DNA from: Thermoplasmata archaeon
Lineage (GTDB): Archaea > Thermoplasmatota > Thermoplasmata > Thermoplasmatales > GCA-001856825
NCBI GenBank assembly: GCA_021792255.1
Contig: JAJYUZ010000003.1
Span: 201,405-265,404, forward strand
Length of the DNA stretch: 64,000 nt
Reading direction: 5' to 3'
The translations under genes and the position numbers were made by a program. This document shows, in pieces, positions 42,288-51,487 of this stretch; position 1 is the stretch's first letter, and each line of letters starts with the position of its first letter. Below the pieces are notes generated by a model that ran no database searches, had not been told where the DNA came from, and worked only from the letters and a program-made list of their open reading frames with translations.

Positions 42288-43106
42288 TCAGGCCTTCACC
42301 GTTACTATCTCTACGTAAAAATACAGAGTCTTTCCTACGAGGTAGGAGTTATCGTTTATGCAGTAGTAGCTGCCAGTTACGGCGCTAATATAAGAACCGG
42401 AGTTTAGTATAGTGCCGTTCACAACGTTGGTGTAATAGTCGATAGTAGTGTTGTTTCCACTTCCCGTAATATTCTGAGTCACAATACTGAATCCCTTGGT
42501 CGTTTCATATGGGTAGTACTGCCCACCGACGACCGGTTCGTTTTCAATTTGTGCATACCATCCATTGAAGCTCAGCACGTGAACGCTCCATCCATAAATA
42601 GGGCTGGTTAATGTTTCTCCAGCATTGGGAAACACTCCGAACTCGGCTCTGAATGCGCTATAGTTGAGTAGCTGGTAGGCCGGAACACTTCCGTTGATAC
42701 TGTGCCTGTGAATCAGGCTGGTATTCTCTAGACCGTACCCTTGAGACGGCTGGATCGTTATGATCCCAGATTCTCCCTTTGCCATACCGACCAGCCCGCT
42801 GTCAAATCCCTTTATCATGGATCCGGAACCAACGGTGTCGTTGAGGACTTTGAACGGAGGGTGATAGCTGAAATCAGGAGCCTTGATGTAAGTCGTGTTG
42901 TTGTTGGCCACGTTCGCTATGTTTGTGTCGAAGATCAACGGATTGCCATCCACGACTATATACCCGTAATACCAGAGCGTGACGTTATCTCCTTGTTTAA
43001 TAACAGTTAGCTTGGGCTGGAGATAATAGTGGTACGCCCCGTATGATGCCACTGGGACTATAATCACCAGTGCAATCAACAGTATTATCAGGGTCCTGAA
43101 CTGCAT
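42288..43106 (-). CDS. Membrane-anchored FKBP-type peptidyl-prolyl isomerase
   Basis: A 272-residue extracytoplasmic protein. An N-terminal hydrophobic anchor (TLIILLIALVIIVPVASYGAYHYY) is followed by an FKBP domain with GDNVTLWYYGYIVVDGNPLIFDTN, the GSMIKGFDSGLVGMAKGESGIITIQPSQGYG core (about residues 93-123) and a long insert-in-flap region with many N-x-S/T sequons. The C-terminal half (about 175-272) has no known motif. It should assist folding or stability of secreted proteins. It converges on the DUF35 gene and is divergent from the EamA transporter. Confidence 0.85.
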   Translation of the reverse strand: MQFRTLIILLIALVIIVPVASYGAYHYYLQPKLTVIKQGDNVTLWYYGYIVVDGNPLIFDTNIANVANNNTTYIKAPDFSYHPPFKVLNDTVGSGSMIKGFDSGLVGMAKGESGIITIQPSQGYGLENTSLIHRHSINGSVPAYQLLNYSAFRAEFGVFPNAGETLTSPIYGWSVHVLSFNGWYAQIENEPVVGGQYYPYETTKGFSIVTQNITGSGNNTTIDYYTNVVNGTILNSGSYISAVTGSYYCINDNSYLVGKTLYFYVEIVTVKA

Positions 43107-43213
43107 TTACCCTGCAACAGTATCACAAATAAAAAACTACTCATTTATTTAAGTAATTAGAAATTCAAATTGCTGCGACACAAAGCATTTTTTATTAAGA
43201 GCGCTTCAGCCCG

Positions 43214-44065
43214 ATGGATAGGAAAGTTGCTTTCGGGAGCCTTTTATTCGTAGCAATAGTCTGGGGTTCGACGTTTCCTATCATCAAAGTATCCCTGAGC
43301 TACATAGATCCTATGTCATTTCTTCTCTTCAGGTTTGTCATCGCTTCACTCGTACTGTTACCGTTTATATACAAGAAGATAAACAGGAGAGACGCCCTCT
43401 ACGGTTCTCTTGTAGGAGTGCCACTTTTCGTGGGCTATGTTACTCAGACCATCGGCCTGGAATATACCTCTCCGTCAATGTCTGGTCTTATCACCGGGAT
43501 TTACATCATCTTGACCCCCATTCTCTCGATCTTCGTATTGAAGAATGGAGCCGATTTGGTCAAAATTTATCTTGCCATGGCGGCATTCGTCGGGATGGCC
43601 CTAATGACCGTGTCTTCCACATCAGGGGAGATCATTGGGAATTTACTGACCCTGGTGACAGCCGTGTGTTATGCTTTGCAGATGGTCCTAACCGAAAAGT
43701 ATCTGTTGAAGGGAGACCCATTGGTCTTTACCTTCTTTCAGTTGGTCATCGTTGCGGTGCTGAGCTTGCTGGTAAGTCCCGGCTCGGTAATGAAGGTCGG
43801 TGCTCTGACAAACAGCTACGTCCTATTCTCGGTATTATTCAACGCGATATTGGGTACCTCGCTTGCCATCTGGTTCATGAGCGCTGCGATCAGGAGTATA
43901 AGCGCTTACCTATCCGCACTGATATTGGTAATAGAACCCGTTTCAGCAGTGGTCGTCTCCACCATATTCTTCCACTTCCCAATCTCTGGATTGATGGTAT
44001 TAGGTGGAGTAATCATACTGGTCGCGATGGTGCTTGCGATAAATAGGGAAAACAAGAAAATTTAG
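43214..44065 (+). CDS. EamA/DMT-family transporter
   Basis: A 283-residue protein with ten hydrophobic spans and the duplicated EamA domain. The first half has the family motif VWGSTFPIIKVSLSYIDPMSFLLFRFVIA (about residues 14-42), the second SAYLSALILVIEPVSAVVVSTIFF (about 231-254). Members export amino acids or other metabolites; substrate here is unknown. A TTTTTTATTAAGAG promoter-like stretch lies at about 43187-43201. Confidence 0.87.
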   Translation: MDRKVAFGSLLFVAIVWGSTFPIIKVSLSYIDPMSFLLFRFVIASLVLLPFIYKKINRRDALYGSLVGVPLFVGYVTQTIGLEYTSPSMSGLITGIYIILTPILSIFVLKNGADLVKIYLAMAAFVGMALMTVSSTSGEIIGNLLTLVTAVCYALQMVLTEKYLLKGDPLVFTFFQLVIVAVLSLLVSPGSVMKVGALTNSYVLFSVLFNAILGTSLAIWFMSAAIRSISAYLSALILVIEPVSAVVVSTIFFHFPISGLMVLGGVIILVAMVLAINRENKKI

Positions 44066-44108
44066 GAAAGACAGTTGAAAGTGCCTCTCTTTTTTCTTAA
44101 CCTCCATT

Positions 44109-44588
44109 CTATTGCTTGGAACTTTCTACTGCTCTCCTGAAAAGAGATTTCCTGAGAGACTGCAGACCACCAAATCTTGCATATGTAAATCCCTCAGCAA
44201 ATCTCGGTATTCTGGACATCTTTACGTAGAGCGACATAACGTCTCGTGCCTTTGACTGTGCCCGGATCAAGATGGCTGGAGCCTCAGTTTTGGCCCGCAG
44301 GAGAACGTCGGGTATTTCATCTTGTGAGTCCACATCATCTAACAGGTCCTTCAGAAAGTCTGACTCTGGAGCACCTCTTTTAAAAATAATGGATGTCTCT
44401 AAATCGGCTAGGTAACGCAGAATTTTCTCGTAATTCTCCTTCCATTCCCTGTCCTTGGACAATAACAGCCCTATGTCGGATTCAAGTGATGCCATCGCAG
44501 TAAAGAAAGTCTCAACCTCCGAATCGTACTCCTCTTCTGTGTTTGAAATTGCGCACCCAAACTTCGGAAACTCTTTCGCATGCTCCAT
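44109..44588 (-). CDS. Hypothetical protein, tandem paralog 1
   Basis: A 159-residue, helix-rich soluble protein of a family I do not recognise. It aligns along its length with the neighbour at 44698-45174: both start with FP-F-C-I, have an ESD-GLL or ESD-GIL segment near residue 35, a SIIFKRGAPESDFL or SIIMKRSPPDSGFL block near 75, PAILIR near 105 and end with RFGGLQSLRKSLFRRA or RFDGLRILSEALFIRA. No catalytic or metal motif is visible. Confidence 0.65.
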   Translation of the reverse strand: MEHAKEFPKFGCAISNTEEEYDSEVETFFTAMASLESDIGLLLSKDREWKENYEKILRYLADLETSIIFKRGAPESDFLKDLLDDVDSQDEIPDVLLRAKTEAPAILIRAQSKARDVMSLYVKMSRIPRFAEGFTYARFGGLQSLRKSLFRRAVESSKQ

Positions 44589-44697
44589 ACTTTCCTAACT
44601 GTGTGCTGCATCTAAACTTATTGATTGAAGAGACGCTAAAAGAAATGGTTCAAGTGAAGGACCTTTTCGGAAGCTGCGCTAGCCTGATACGAATACC

Positions 44698-45174
44698 CTA
44701 CCTCGATTTCTTGATTGCCCTGATAAATAATGCTTCGCTCAGGATCCTTAGACCATCGAATCTTTCTTCAGAGAATCCTTTTGAAAATCTCTCTATTCTG
44801 GATACTCTTATGTAGAGTGCCATCAGTTCTTCTACCTCCGCGGCGGTTCTGATTAGTATTGCGGGAACACTGCTACTAGAATGCAGCATAACATCAGCTT
44901 CGTCAACATCCTTCGGTTTGTCGACCAGAAATTTGTCCAAAAAACCAGAATCTGGAGGACTCCTCTTCATGATTATTGACGAGCCAACGTCCGAGACGTA
45001 CTGGAGCATCTTGGCATATTCATCATTCCAATCTTGGTCTAGATGCATTAGGATGCCCAGATCAGATTCGAGATAGATTAGATGTCTGAAAAACTCCCAC
45101 GCTCCAGAGTCATAGTCTTCTGGCGCGCCCGTAATCACGCATTCAAAAGTCGGAAACTGCTTCGTATCCTTCAT
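44698..45174 (-). CDS. Hypothetical protein, tandem paralog 2
   Basis: A 158-residue protein, the second of two tandem paralogs (see the gene at 44109-44588). Conservation of PAILIR, the SII-KR-P-S-FL block and the C-terminal RF-GL-L-ALF-RA pattern across two diverged copies shows which positions matter. The roughly 110-base gap between them carries no obvious promoter, so they may be co-transcribed. Function unknown; they lie next to the str-type translation operon but on context alone nothing can be said. Confidence 0.65.
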   Translation of the reverse strand: MKDTKQFPTFECVITGAPEDYDSGAWEFFRHLIYLESDLGILMHLDQDWNDEYAKMLQYVSDVGSSIIMKRSPPDSGFLDKFLVDKPKDVDEADVMLHSSSSVPAILIRTAAEVEELMALYIRVSRIERFSKGFSEERFDGLRILSEALFIRAIKKSR

Positions 45175-45256
45175 CTTTATCGCGATCTATTCTAAGACTG
45201 GGTTTAAGTCTATTGTTATGTGGTTAATGAAAAAAAACAGAATGATAAATGGGTGT

Positions 45257-45571
45257 TTATGATTGAAGTTTCACTTCTATGTTTATTCCATCAGGTAGCT
45301 GAATCCTCATCACTTGCCTGATCGTTCTCTCGTCTGCATCGATGTAAATGAGTCTTCTGTGTACCCTCATTTCCCATCTGTCCCAGGTTGCTGTTCCAGC
45401 CCCATTCGGAGCTTTTCTTATGGGGACGAGTAACCTCTTTGTGAGAAGCGGAATCGGACCCTTCATCTCGACGCCTGTCCTGCTGGCCAATTGCCTAATC
45501 TCTGTGCAGACATTATCGACTTTTTTGACATTGGTTCCGGACAGTGAAATTTTCATTCGGTAAGAAGGCAT
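45257..45571 (-). CDS. rps10: 30S ribosomal protein S10
   Basis: A 104-residue S10, last gene of the archaeal S12-S7-EF2-EF1A-S10 set. Typical blocks: [62 protein letters not shown] and the C-terminal [14 protein letters not shown]. It follows tuf by 9 bases and must be co-transcribed with it. Confidence 0.96.
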   Translation of the reverse strand: MPSYRMKISLSGTNVKKVDNVCTEIRQLASRTGVEMKGPIPLLTKRLLVPIRKAPNGAGTATWDRWEMRVHRRLIYIDADERTIRQVMRIQLPDGINIEVKLQS

Positions 45572-45580
45572 TGAGATCCA

Positions 45581-46861
45581 CTACTGTGTTTTCTTTTCCA
45601 GATCAATACACTGTCCAGCTGCCACGGTCTGTCCCATATCCCTTACTGCGAATCTCGCCATCTGGGGGAATTCTGACATCTTCTCTATGACCATTGGCTT
45701 GGAAGGAATGATCTTGACAATTGCGGCATCTCCAGTCTGGATGTGCTGGGGATTTTCTTCTTTCGTTGTTCCCTGTCTTGGATCTATTGTCTTGATGATT
45801 TCTGTGATCGTACACGCGACCTGTGCTGTGTGGGTATGGAATACGGGCGTATATCCTGCAGCGATTACGGAGGGGTGGTTGAGTACCACTATCTGACCAG
45901 TGAAACTCGAAACTACGGTCGGAGGGCTCGAAACCAAACCGGCAACGTCTCCTCGCCTTATGTCTGTCTTTGAGATTCCTCTGACGTTGAATCCAACGTT
46001 GTCTCCAGGCTCTGCTTGCTGAATGTTTTCGTGATGCTCCTCGATCGATTTGACCTCTCCCACTTTGTGAGAAGGTTCGAATATGATGTTATCTCCAACC
46101 TTCATTACCCCGGTCTCGACTCTTCCTACTGGGACCGTTCCTATACCTGTAATGGAATAGACGTCTTGTACGGGGAGTCTGAGGGGCTTGTCGGTTGGTT
46201 TTGGCGGAATTGTAAGCTGATTAAGGAGGTCAAGTACGGTCGGTCCAGACCACCAGGAGAGGTTGGGGCTCTTCTTCATTATGTTGTCTCCCTTGTATCC
46301 TGATATCGGGACGACTGGAACATTCTTGTATCCAACGGAGAGAAGGAGCTGCTCAATCTGTTTCTTGACTTCCTCAAATCTCTTTTGAGAATAGGGCGGC
46401 TGGGTGGCGTCCATCTTGTTTACTAGAACTATCAACTGTGGAACCCCTAGGGTCCTTGCAAGGAAAACGTGTTCCCTCGTCTGGGCCATGACACCTTCTC
46501 CATCTCTCGCTGAAACGACGAGGAGAGCAGCGTCCGCCTGACTCGTTCCTGTTATCATGTTCTTTACGAAGTCTCTGTGACCGGGAGCATCGATGAGGGT
46601 GAAGTAGTACTTGTCAGTCTCGAATTTTCTGTGTGCTACATCGATAGTAACACCTCTTTCTCTTTCCTCTTTCAGCCTATCCATAACCCAAGCAAACTCA
46701 AAAGTTGCCTTTCCTTTCTCTTCTGCTTCTTTCTTGTATTCTTCTATGATATGAGCAGGGATTTCGCCGTGCTCGAATAGCAGTCTTCCTACTGTTGTTG
46801 ATTTACCATGATCCACGTGACCAATGGTTACGAGATTCAGATGTGGTTTTTGCGTAGCCAT
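45581..46861 (-). CDS. tuf: Elongation factor 1-alpha
   Basis: GTPase of 426 residues that delivers aminoacyl-tRNA to the ribosome. G1 is [16 protein letters not shown] (about residues 12-27), the switch II motif [15 protein letters not shown] near 91, NKMDAT near 148, and the C-terminal domains end with [21 protein letters not shown]. Archaeal-type insertions and the [16 protein letters not shown] block are present. It is separated from fusA upstream by a small membrane-protein gene. Confidence 0.97.
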   Translation of the reverse strand: MATQKPHLNLVTIGHVDHGKSTTVGRLLFEHGEIPAHIIEEYKKEAEEKGKATFEFAWVMDRLKEERERGVTIDVAHRKFETDKYYFTLIDAPGHRDFVKNMITGTSQADAALLVVSARDGEGVMAQTREHVFLARTLGVPQLIVLVNKMDATQPPYSQKRFEEVKKQIEQLLLSVGYKNVPVVPISGYKGDNIMKKSPNLSWWSGPTVLDLLNQLTIPPKPTDKPLRLPVQDVYSITGIGTVPVGRVETGVMKVGDNIIFEPSHKVGEVKSIEEHHENIQQAEPGDNVGFNVRGISKTDIRRGDVAGLVSSPPTVVSSFTGQIVVLNHPSVIAAGYTPVFHTHTAQVACTITEIIKTIDPRQGTTKEENPQHIQTGDAAIVKIIPSKPMVIEKMSEFPQMARFAVRDMGQTVAAGQCIDLEKKTQ

Positions 46862-46994
46862 ACTATTGTGCCTCCATATTTGTACCTAGCTACCGCCTAT
46901 TTTATCTCCGTATAAATCTTTTGTTGTGTTCATTTCCCGGTTCTATCATTGAGCGTGGTGGTCACACCGCCAGATCACGTCAAAAACTGATAGG

Positions 46995-47576
46995 TCAGCC
47001 GTAGAAGTAGATATAGATCGAAGTCAAAAATAGTGCGACCACGAGTATATAGTCCACAGTCGTCGGTTTCAATTTTGACAGATTCTTCACCACTCCTGTC
47101 ATGACCACCGCAAGCACTACCAGTAAAGCCAAGATACTCACCGCTATGAACGTCACGCCGATAACGGTCAATTCAACATTTCCCAGCGGGTATGATGCCA
47201 TTATGATCGGCAGGAGAACTGGATCTGGAAGTATGCTCACTATTAGTGATGTGCTTTGTATATTCTTGGAGCCCTTCTTTTCCCTTAGAGTGTTTATTAG
47301 TACATACATCGCTACCAAGACGAGAACCACGATCGAGACTTCTTTAAGGTCATTCAGACCAAACGCGCTGACGCCCACGAATAACGCCAGCATGGAGAGA
47401 AGCACAGAAGTCGATCCGTGGAGGAACCCCAGGACCGTCGAAATTTCTAAAACTCTTCTCCTCTTGTAACCCTCCTTTAGAGATAGGGCGGTAAGAGGGA
47501 GCCAGTGATCTGGTGCGATCATATGAAGAGATGCAACCGCAGTCGCGAGAGCAATGAAGACCAGAGGAGAATACAT
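46995..47576 (-). CDS. Membrane protein of the NiCoT/RcnA-like type
   Basis: A 193-residue protein with about six hydrophobic spans. The first span holds HMIAPDH, matching the HX4DH signature of nickel/cobalt permeases, and the second span has FLHGSTSVLL, similar to the second histidine motif of that superfamily. A DP-LLP motif sits near residue 116. It may move a divalent metal or belong to the related UreH/LysE-like branch. Its position between fusA and tuf, in the same direction, is unusual. Confidence 0.6.
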   Translation of the reverse strand: MYSPLVFIALATAVASLHMIAPDHWLPLTALSLKEGYKRRRVLEISTVLGFLHGSTSVLLSMLALFVGVSAFGLNDLKEVSIVVLVLVAMYVLINTLREKKGSKNIQSTSLIVSILPDPVLLPIIMASYPLGNVELTVIGVTFIAVSILALLVVLAVVMTGVVKNLSKLKPTTVDYILVVALFLTSIYIYFYG

Positions 47577-47696
47577 TTACTCCCGATGCCTTAAAGTTAT
47601 TAATAAATCCTTGTTGCAGAGAATCAAAATTGCGAAAAGAAAAATCGTTGACCAGAGAGAGTTTTCCCTCCCTCCAGTCATTTCTGAAAAGTGCGG

Positions 47697-49901
47697 CTAT
47701 AGGTTTGCGTAGTAATTCGCATCGTAGGGTTCCGGTTTTAGTCCCTTTCTTTCCCTGATCTTCGCAACCACGCCGGCCTGCAGGTCCCTCGGGACTATCT
47801 GGTGGCCGTGATTCTCCGTCGACCACAGGACTCTTCCACCCGTCGCACCCCTTATGGCGGATGCAAATCCGAACATTTCGGGTACTGGAACCATGGCTGA
47901 TATCTTTGACTGCTCTCCTTCCTGCTCCATTTCAGTGATGACTCCCCTTCTCTGCTGGAATTCCCTTGTGACCGATCCGGATTCCTCCAACGGCGTATCT
48001 ACGAATACCTTCTGAATCGGTTCAAGAAGTATCCTGTTGGCCAGACACATTGCGCCGTAGATCGCATTCCTCACCGCAGGAATTACCTGGGCTGGTCCTC
48101 TGTGGATGCTGTCTTCGTGAAGCTTTGCATCGACCAGCATGATCTTTGTTCCGTACACTCTTTCGGCGGCCAACGGTCCCCTGTCTATAGCTTCGACGAA
48201 GGCCTCCTTCACTAGTTCCATCGTCTCATTGAGGTACTGTATTCCTTTTGTAAGATCTAGCAGGATGTTTGGACCATGAACGGCTTCTATCCCCTTGGCC
48301 TCATCTCTATCGAGACCGAGTTCCTGGAGGGTCGCAATGACCGCCTTTTTGTCCTTGATCCTCTCAGCCTGTAATATGTCTCCCTTGAGAATTGCTTCCG
48401 TGATGGACTTTTCTAGTGGTGCAACTTCTATGTAAAACCTGTTGTGCTTGTTTGGGGACTTGCCTTCGAATGGTCCGCCCTTCCCTTGAACCGTTTCTCT
48501 GTAAACTACGATTGGATCCGAGGTATCTACCTCGACTTTGTGCTCGTTCTTTATCCTGTAGAGAGTCACATCCAGATGGAGTTCTCCCATACCGGACATA
48601 AGGTGTTCCCCTGTTTCTTGATTGATTTCGACTTCGATGCTGGGGTCTGCCTTTGCAATAGTCCTCAAAACTTCGATGAGTCTCGGAAGATCTTTGGTGT
48701 GCTTCGCTTCTATTGCGACCGTCACGACCGGTTCCGAGTAATGTATCATCGGCTCGAAGACTTCCATATCGGCTATGCTGGATACTGTAGATCCGGCTAT
48801 GGCATCCTTCAGTCCAACAACTGCCGAAATGTTTCCTGCGTCCAATTCATCGACAGGAATCCTGTCCGGTCCGACCATCATGGCAAGCTGCTGCACTTTG
48901 TATCTTCTATCCCCTGCCCCTGAAATGTAGAGTTCTACCCCCTTGACGAGCTTTCCGCTAAAGAGCCTTCCGACTGCGACTTCGCCTGCGTGCTCATCGA
49001 CTATGATCTTGGTGACCATCATCATCACCGGACCATTAGAATCGCAAGTAGTCATTGCCTTTCCGACATCAGACGTAATGTCACCCTTCCAGATCTGTGG
49101 TATCCTGTAGACCTGGGCCACTTTCGGCGGAGGGAGATGGTGTACCACTGCGTCCAAGAGGACCTTATGCAGAGGAGTTTTTTTGGCTAGCGTTTTCTGG
49201 TCTCCGGCCGTCAGGTGCTGGTATACCTCCTTGAAACCTATTGATGATTTTGGGGTATACTTGGTGGAGAGAGCCCAGTTATTGAACGCGGATCCAAATA
49301 TGACGGATCCGTTCTCGACGTTTACCTGCCAGGCTTCCTTGAACTCTTCTGGGGCATATCTCTTCAGCAACCTGTTGACTTCTGTGATTATCTTCACGAA
49401 ACGCTTCATCATGTCGTCTGGTCCGAGCTTCAGTTCGTTTATCAGCCTGTCGACCTTGTTAATGAAGAGAATTGGCTTAACTCTCTCTCTTAGCGCCTGC
49501 CTGATGACAGTCTCTGTCTGCGGCATTGGACCTTCAACTGAGTCAACGACGATGACCGCACCGTCGACTGCCCTCATTGCCCTCGTGACGTCTCCTCCAA
49601 AGTCAACGTGTCCTGGTGTATCTATTAGATTTACGAGATATGAAGTCCCTTCAACTTCGTGAACCATTGATGCCGATGCAGCGTTGATCGTGATTCCTCT
49701 TGCCTGCTCTTGCTCATCGAAATCCAGGACGAGCTGTTTGCCAGCTAGCTCCTCGCTCATCATTCCCGCGCCAGCGATCAGATTGTCCGATAACGTCGTC
49801 TTTCCATGATCTATGTGGGCGGCTATTCCTATGTTTCTTATTCTGGTTATATCCTTCATTATTTCGGAGGCTTTCTGAATGTTGTCTTCTTTTCTTCCCA
49901 C
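47697..49901 (-). CDS. fusA: Elongation factor 2
   Basis: Translocation GTPase of 734 residues. G1 is IAAHIDHGKTTLSDNL (about residues 28-43), followed by RGITINAASASM, DTPGHVDFGGDVTRAMRAVDGA and NKVDRLI. The C-terminal domain includes the histidine region around SENHGHQIVPRDLQAGVVAKIRERKGLKP-type sequence (read as TENHGHQIVP here), where archaea and eukaryotes make diphthamide at the first of these histidines. Start is GTG at 49901 behind a GAGGTGA site (49907-49913) that overlaps the end of rps7. Confidence 0.97.
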   Translation of the reverse strand: MGRKEDNIQKASEIMKDITRIRNIGIAAHIDHGKTTLSDNLIAGAGMMSEELAGKQLVLDFDEQEQARGITINAASASMVHEVEGTSYLVNLIDTPGHVDFGGDVTRAMRAVDGAVIVVDSVEGPMPQTETVIRQALRERVKPILFINKVDRLINELKLGPDDMMKRFVKIITEVNRLLKRYAPEEFKEAWQVNVENGSVIFGSAFNNWALSTKYTPKSSIGFKEVYQHLTAGDQKTLAKKTPLHKVLLDAVVHHLPPPKVAQVYRIPQIWKGDITSDVGKAMTTCDSNGPVMMMVTKIIVDEHAGEVAVGRLFSGKLVKGVELYISGAGDRRYKVQQLAMMVGPDRIPVDELDAGNISAVVGLKDAIAGSTVSSIADMEVFEPMIHYSEPVVTVAIEAKHTKDLPRLIEVLRTIAKADPSIEVEINQETGEHLMSGMGELHLDVTLYRIKNEHKVEVDTSDPIVVYRETVQGKGGPFEGKSPNKHNRFYIEVAPLEKSITEAILKGDILQAERIKDKKAVIATLQELGLDRDEAKGIEAVHGPNILLDLTKGIQYLNETMELVKEAFVEAIDRGPLAAERVYGTKIMLVDAKLHEDSIHRGPAQVIPAVRNAIYGAMCLANRILLEPIQKVFVDTPLEESGSVTREFQQRRGVITEMEQEGEQSKISAMVPVPEMFGFASAIRGATGGRVLWSTENHGHQIVPRDLQAGVVAKIRERKGLKPEPYDANYYANL

Positions 49902-49907
49902 TTAAAA

Positions 49908-50474
49908 TCACCTCGCCGAGGAAGCCTGCCTTTCCTTGTCGTCCTTCTCCTTTATAGAATAACAGTTCGGGTCGTTCTTCGCTGCTGCGATTATTTCATC
50001 CGCTAGCGCTACCCACATGTTTTTCTTTGTCTTCTTGGCCGTTTGCCTGGCTCCAAATGAGATGTTTCTAATCGCCAGATCCAATCTTCTAGATGAACTC
50101 GTATCAACGGACTTAGGAACGGCGATTCCTCCATATTTCAGTCTCGTGATCTCTTCCCTCGGCCCAGCATTCTGTATTGCGTTGACGTAAACCTGGACGG
50201 GATTCTCTTTCGTCTTCTTCTCTACCGATTCGAAAGCGAGTTTTACCGTCCTGTAAGCGCTCTGCTTTTTTCCAGTCCATCTGATGGTCCTCATAAGATT
50301 GTTTATGAGGCGCTCGACCACATTCATTCCTGCTTTGCCCATGAACTTGTTTGCGTGTTTCCCTCCGCTGTGGAGAGTAGCGGTTGGTTTCAGAGAGATG
50401 TATTTCGAAAGTGCAGGATCTACGACAGAAATTCCCTCCGTTTCCCACTTTTCAAAAACGAGAATACCCACCAT
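49908..50474 (-). CDS. rps7: 30S ribosomal protein S7
   Basis: Small-subunit assembly protein of 188 residues. Typical: YISLKPTATLHSGGKHANKFMGKAGMNVVERLINNLMR, ENPVQVYVNAIQNAGPREEITRLKYGGIAVPKSVDTSSSRRLDLAIRNI. The ATG at 50474 is preceded by GGTGA (50480-50484) overlapping the rps12 stop, so the pair is tightly coupled. Confidence 0.96.
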   Translation of the reverse strand: MVGILVFEKWETEGISVVDPALSKYISLKPTATLHSGGKHANKFMGKAGMNVVERLINNLMRTIRWTGKKQSAYRTVKLAFESVEKKTKENPVQVYVNAIQNAGPREEITRLKYGGIAVPKSVDTSSSRRLDLAIRNISFGARQTAKKTKKNMWVALADEIIAAAKNDPNCYSIKEKDDKERQASSAR

Positions 50475-50479
50475 TCATA

Positions 50480-50908
50480 TCACCTTACTGGTTTCTCCTT
50501 TCTTCCCTTTACTAGCTCTTTCAAGGAAACGTTGTTCACCTTAATGACCTTGTATCTCACGCCGGGGATGTCTCCTTTTGACCTTCCCATTCTTCCACCT
50601 ATTCCTTCCACAACGACTTCGTCGTGTTCGTCTATGAAATTTATCGCTCCGTCTCCCGGTGCAAATGCGGTCAGTTGTCTTCCGTTCTTTATCAACTGTA
50701 TCTTCACGCATTTCCTTATTGCGGAATTAGGCTGTTTTGCTTCAATACCAACTTTTTCAATGACGATTCCTCTTGCCTGAGGTGCACCCTCAAGCGGGTC
50801 ACTTTTTATCTTCAATCTCAGTACTCTTCTCTTGTAGTCTCTATCCGACCATCGTAACTTGTCTCTATTGACTCTAACTTGTTTTCCACCCATTAGTCCG
50901 TTAGGCAA
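50480..50908 (-). CDS. rps12: 30S ribosomal protein S12
   Basis: Decoding-centre protein of 142 residues. Conserved: [87 protein letters not shown]. The frame is open to 50947 but the real start is the TTG at 50908: GAGGTGA (50914-50920) lies 5 bases before it and the product then begins MPNGLMGG, matching archaeal S12 in sequence and length. Confidence 0.96.
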   Translation of the reverse strand: MPNGLMGGKQVRVNRDKLRWSDRDYKRRVLRLKIKSDPLEGAPQARGIVIEKVGIEAKQPNSAIRKCVKIQLIKNGRQLTAFAPGDGAINFIDEHDEVVVEGIGGRMGRSKGDIPGVRYKVIKVNNVSLKELVKGRKEKPVR

Positions 50909-51054
50909 TTTATTCACCTCAAGGCGCCTTTCAAAATGGAGAAGCAATATAAGAGACTATCGATGTACGTCTTGGATATGTGCTCTTACTTACGAGGACG
51001 AAATCTTTTCCAAAAACTGGAAAATCCCTATTGATAGAAAGACCGTTCCCTCTT

Positions 51055-51468
51055 TTAGAGGAGAGAAATCACTTTAGGATAGAGCTCTGCTTCTTCCTGT
51101 TTATTGTGCTCGGCCAGAAATTCTTTCAGCGTATTGAGATCGTTCTCCGTTTCTGTCCATCCAGTGTATGTTGATTCAACGGACTGCTCGACCAGCTTCA
51201 TTATCTTTGGATGATCCTGGAGTATCTTTATGTAAGGTTCTGATGCCTCCTTGCCTAACTTTTCCAAGAGAAATTTCAGCAACGTGGCTTCCTCATCGAT
51301 TATGTGCTGCGAGAGAGTTTCCCTCACTTCTGCAATCACGGGAAAGGCACCGCTGAGATTTCCAGTTTTGTAAGTTATGATTGCATCATCTATCAAGCCA
51401 GGGAGAGATGAATGCTCCTCCTTCAATTTTTCTATCAGTTCCTTTATGGGAATTTCTCTGGGTTTCAT
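51055..51468 (-). CDS. Hemerythrin-like (HHE) domain protein
   Basis: A 137-residue four-helix protein with the HHE metal-ligand pattern: His in LKEEHSSLPGLI (about residue 19), His and Glu in LSQHIIDEEATLLKF (about 54-68), His in LQDHPKIMKL and the final EHNKQEEAELYP (about 119-130). Such proteins bind a di-iron site and sense or store O2, NO or iron. The neighbours give no clue to partner. Confidence 0.82.
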   Translation of the reverse strand: MKPREIPIKELIEKLKEEHSSLPGLIDDAIITYKTGNLSGAFPVIAEVRETLSQHIIDEEATLLKFLLEKLGKEASEPYIKILQDHPKIMKLVEQSVESTYTGWTETENDLNTLKEFLAEHNKQEEAELYPKVISLL

Positions 51469-51487
51469 AAGCCGTTAATTAGAATCA

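Noticed and set aside
42192-42407. 71-codon plus-strand ORF following the DUF35 gene
   Set aside because: It lies mostly opposite the FKBP gene, lacks a ribosome binding site and has no recognisable domain.
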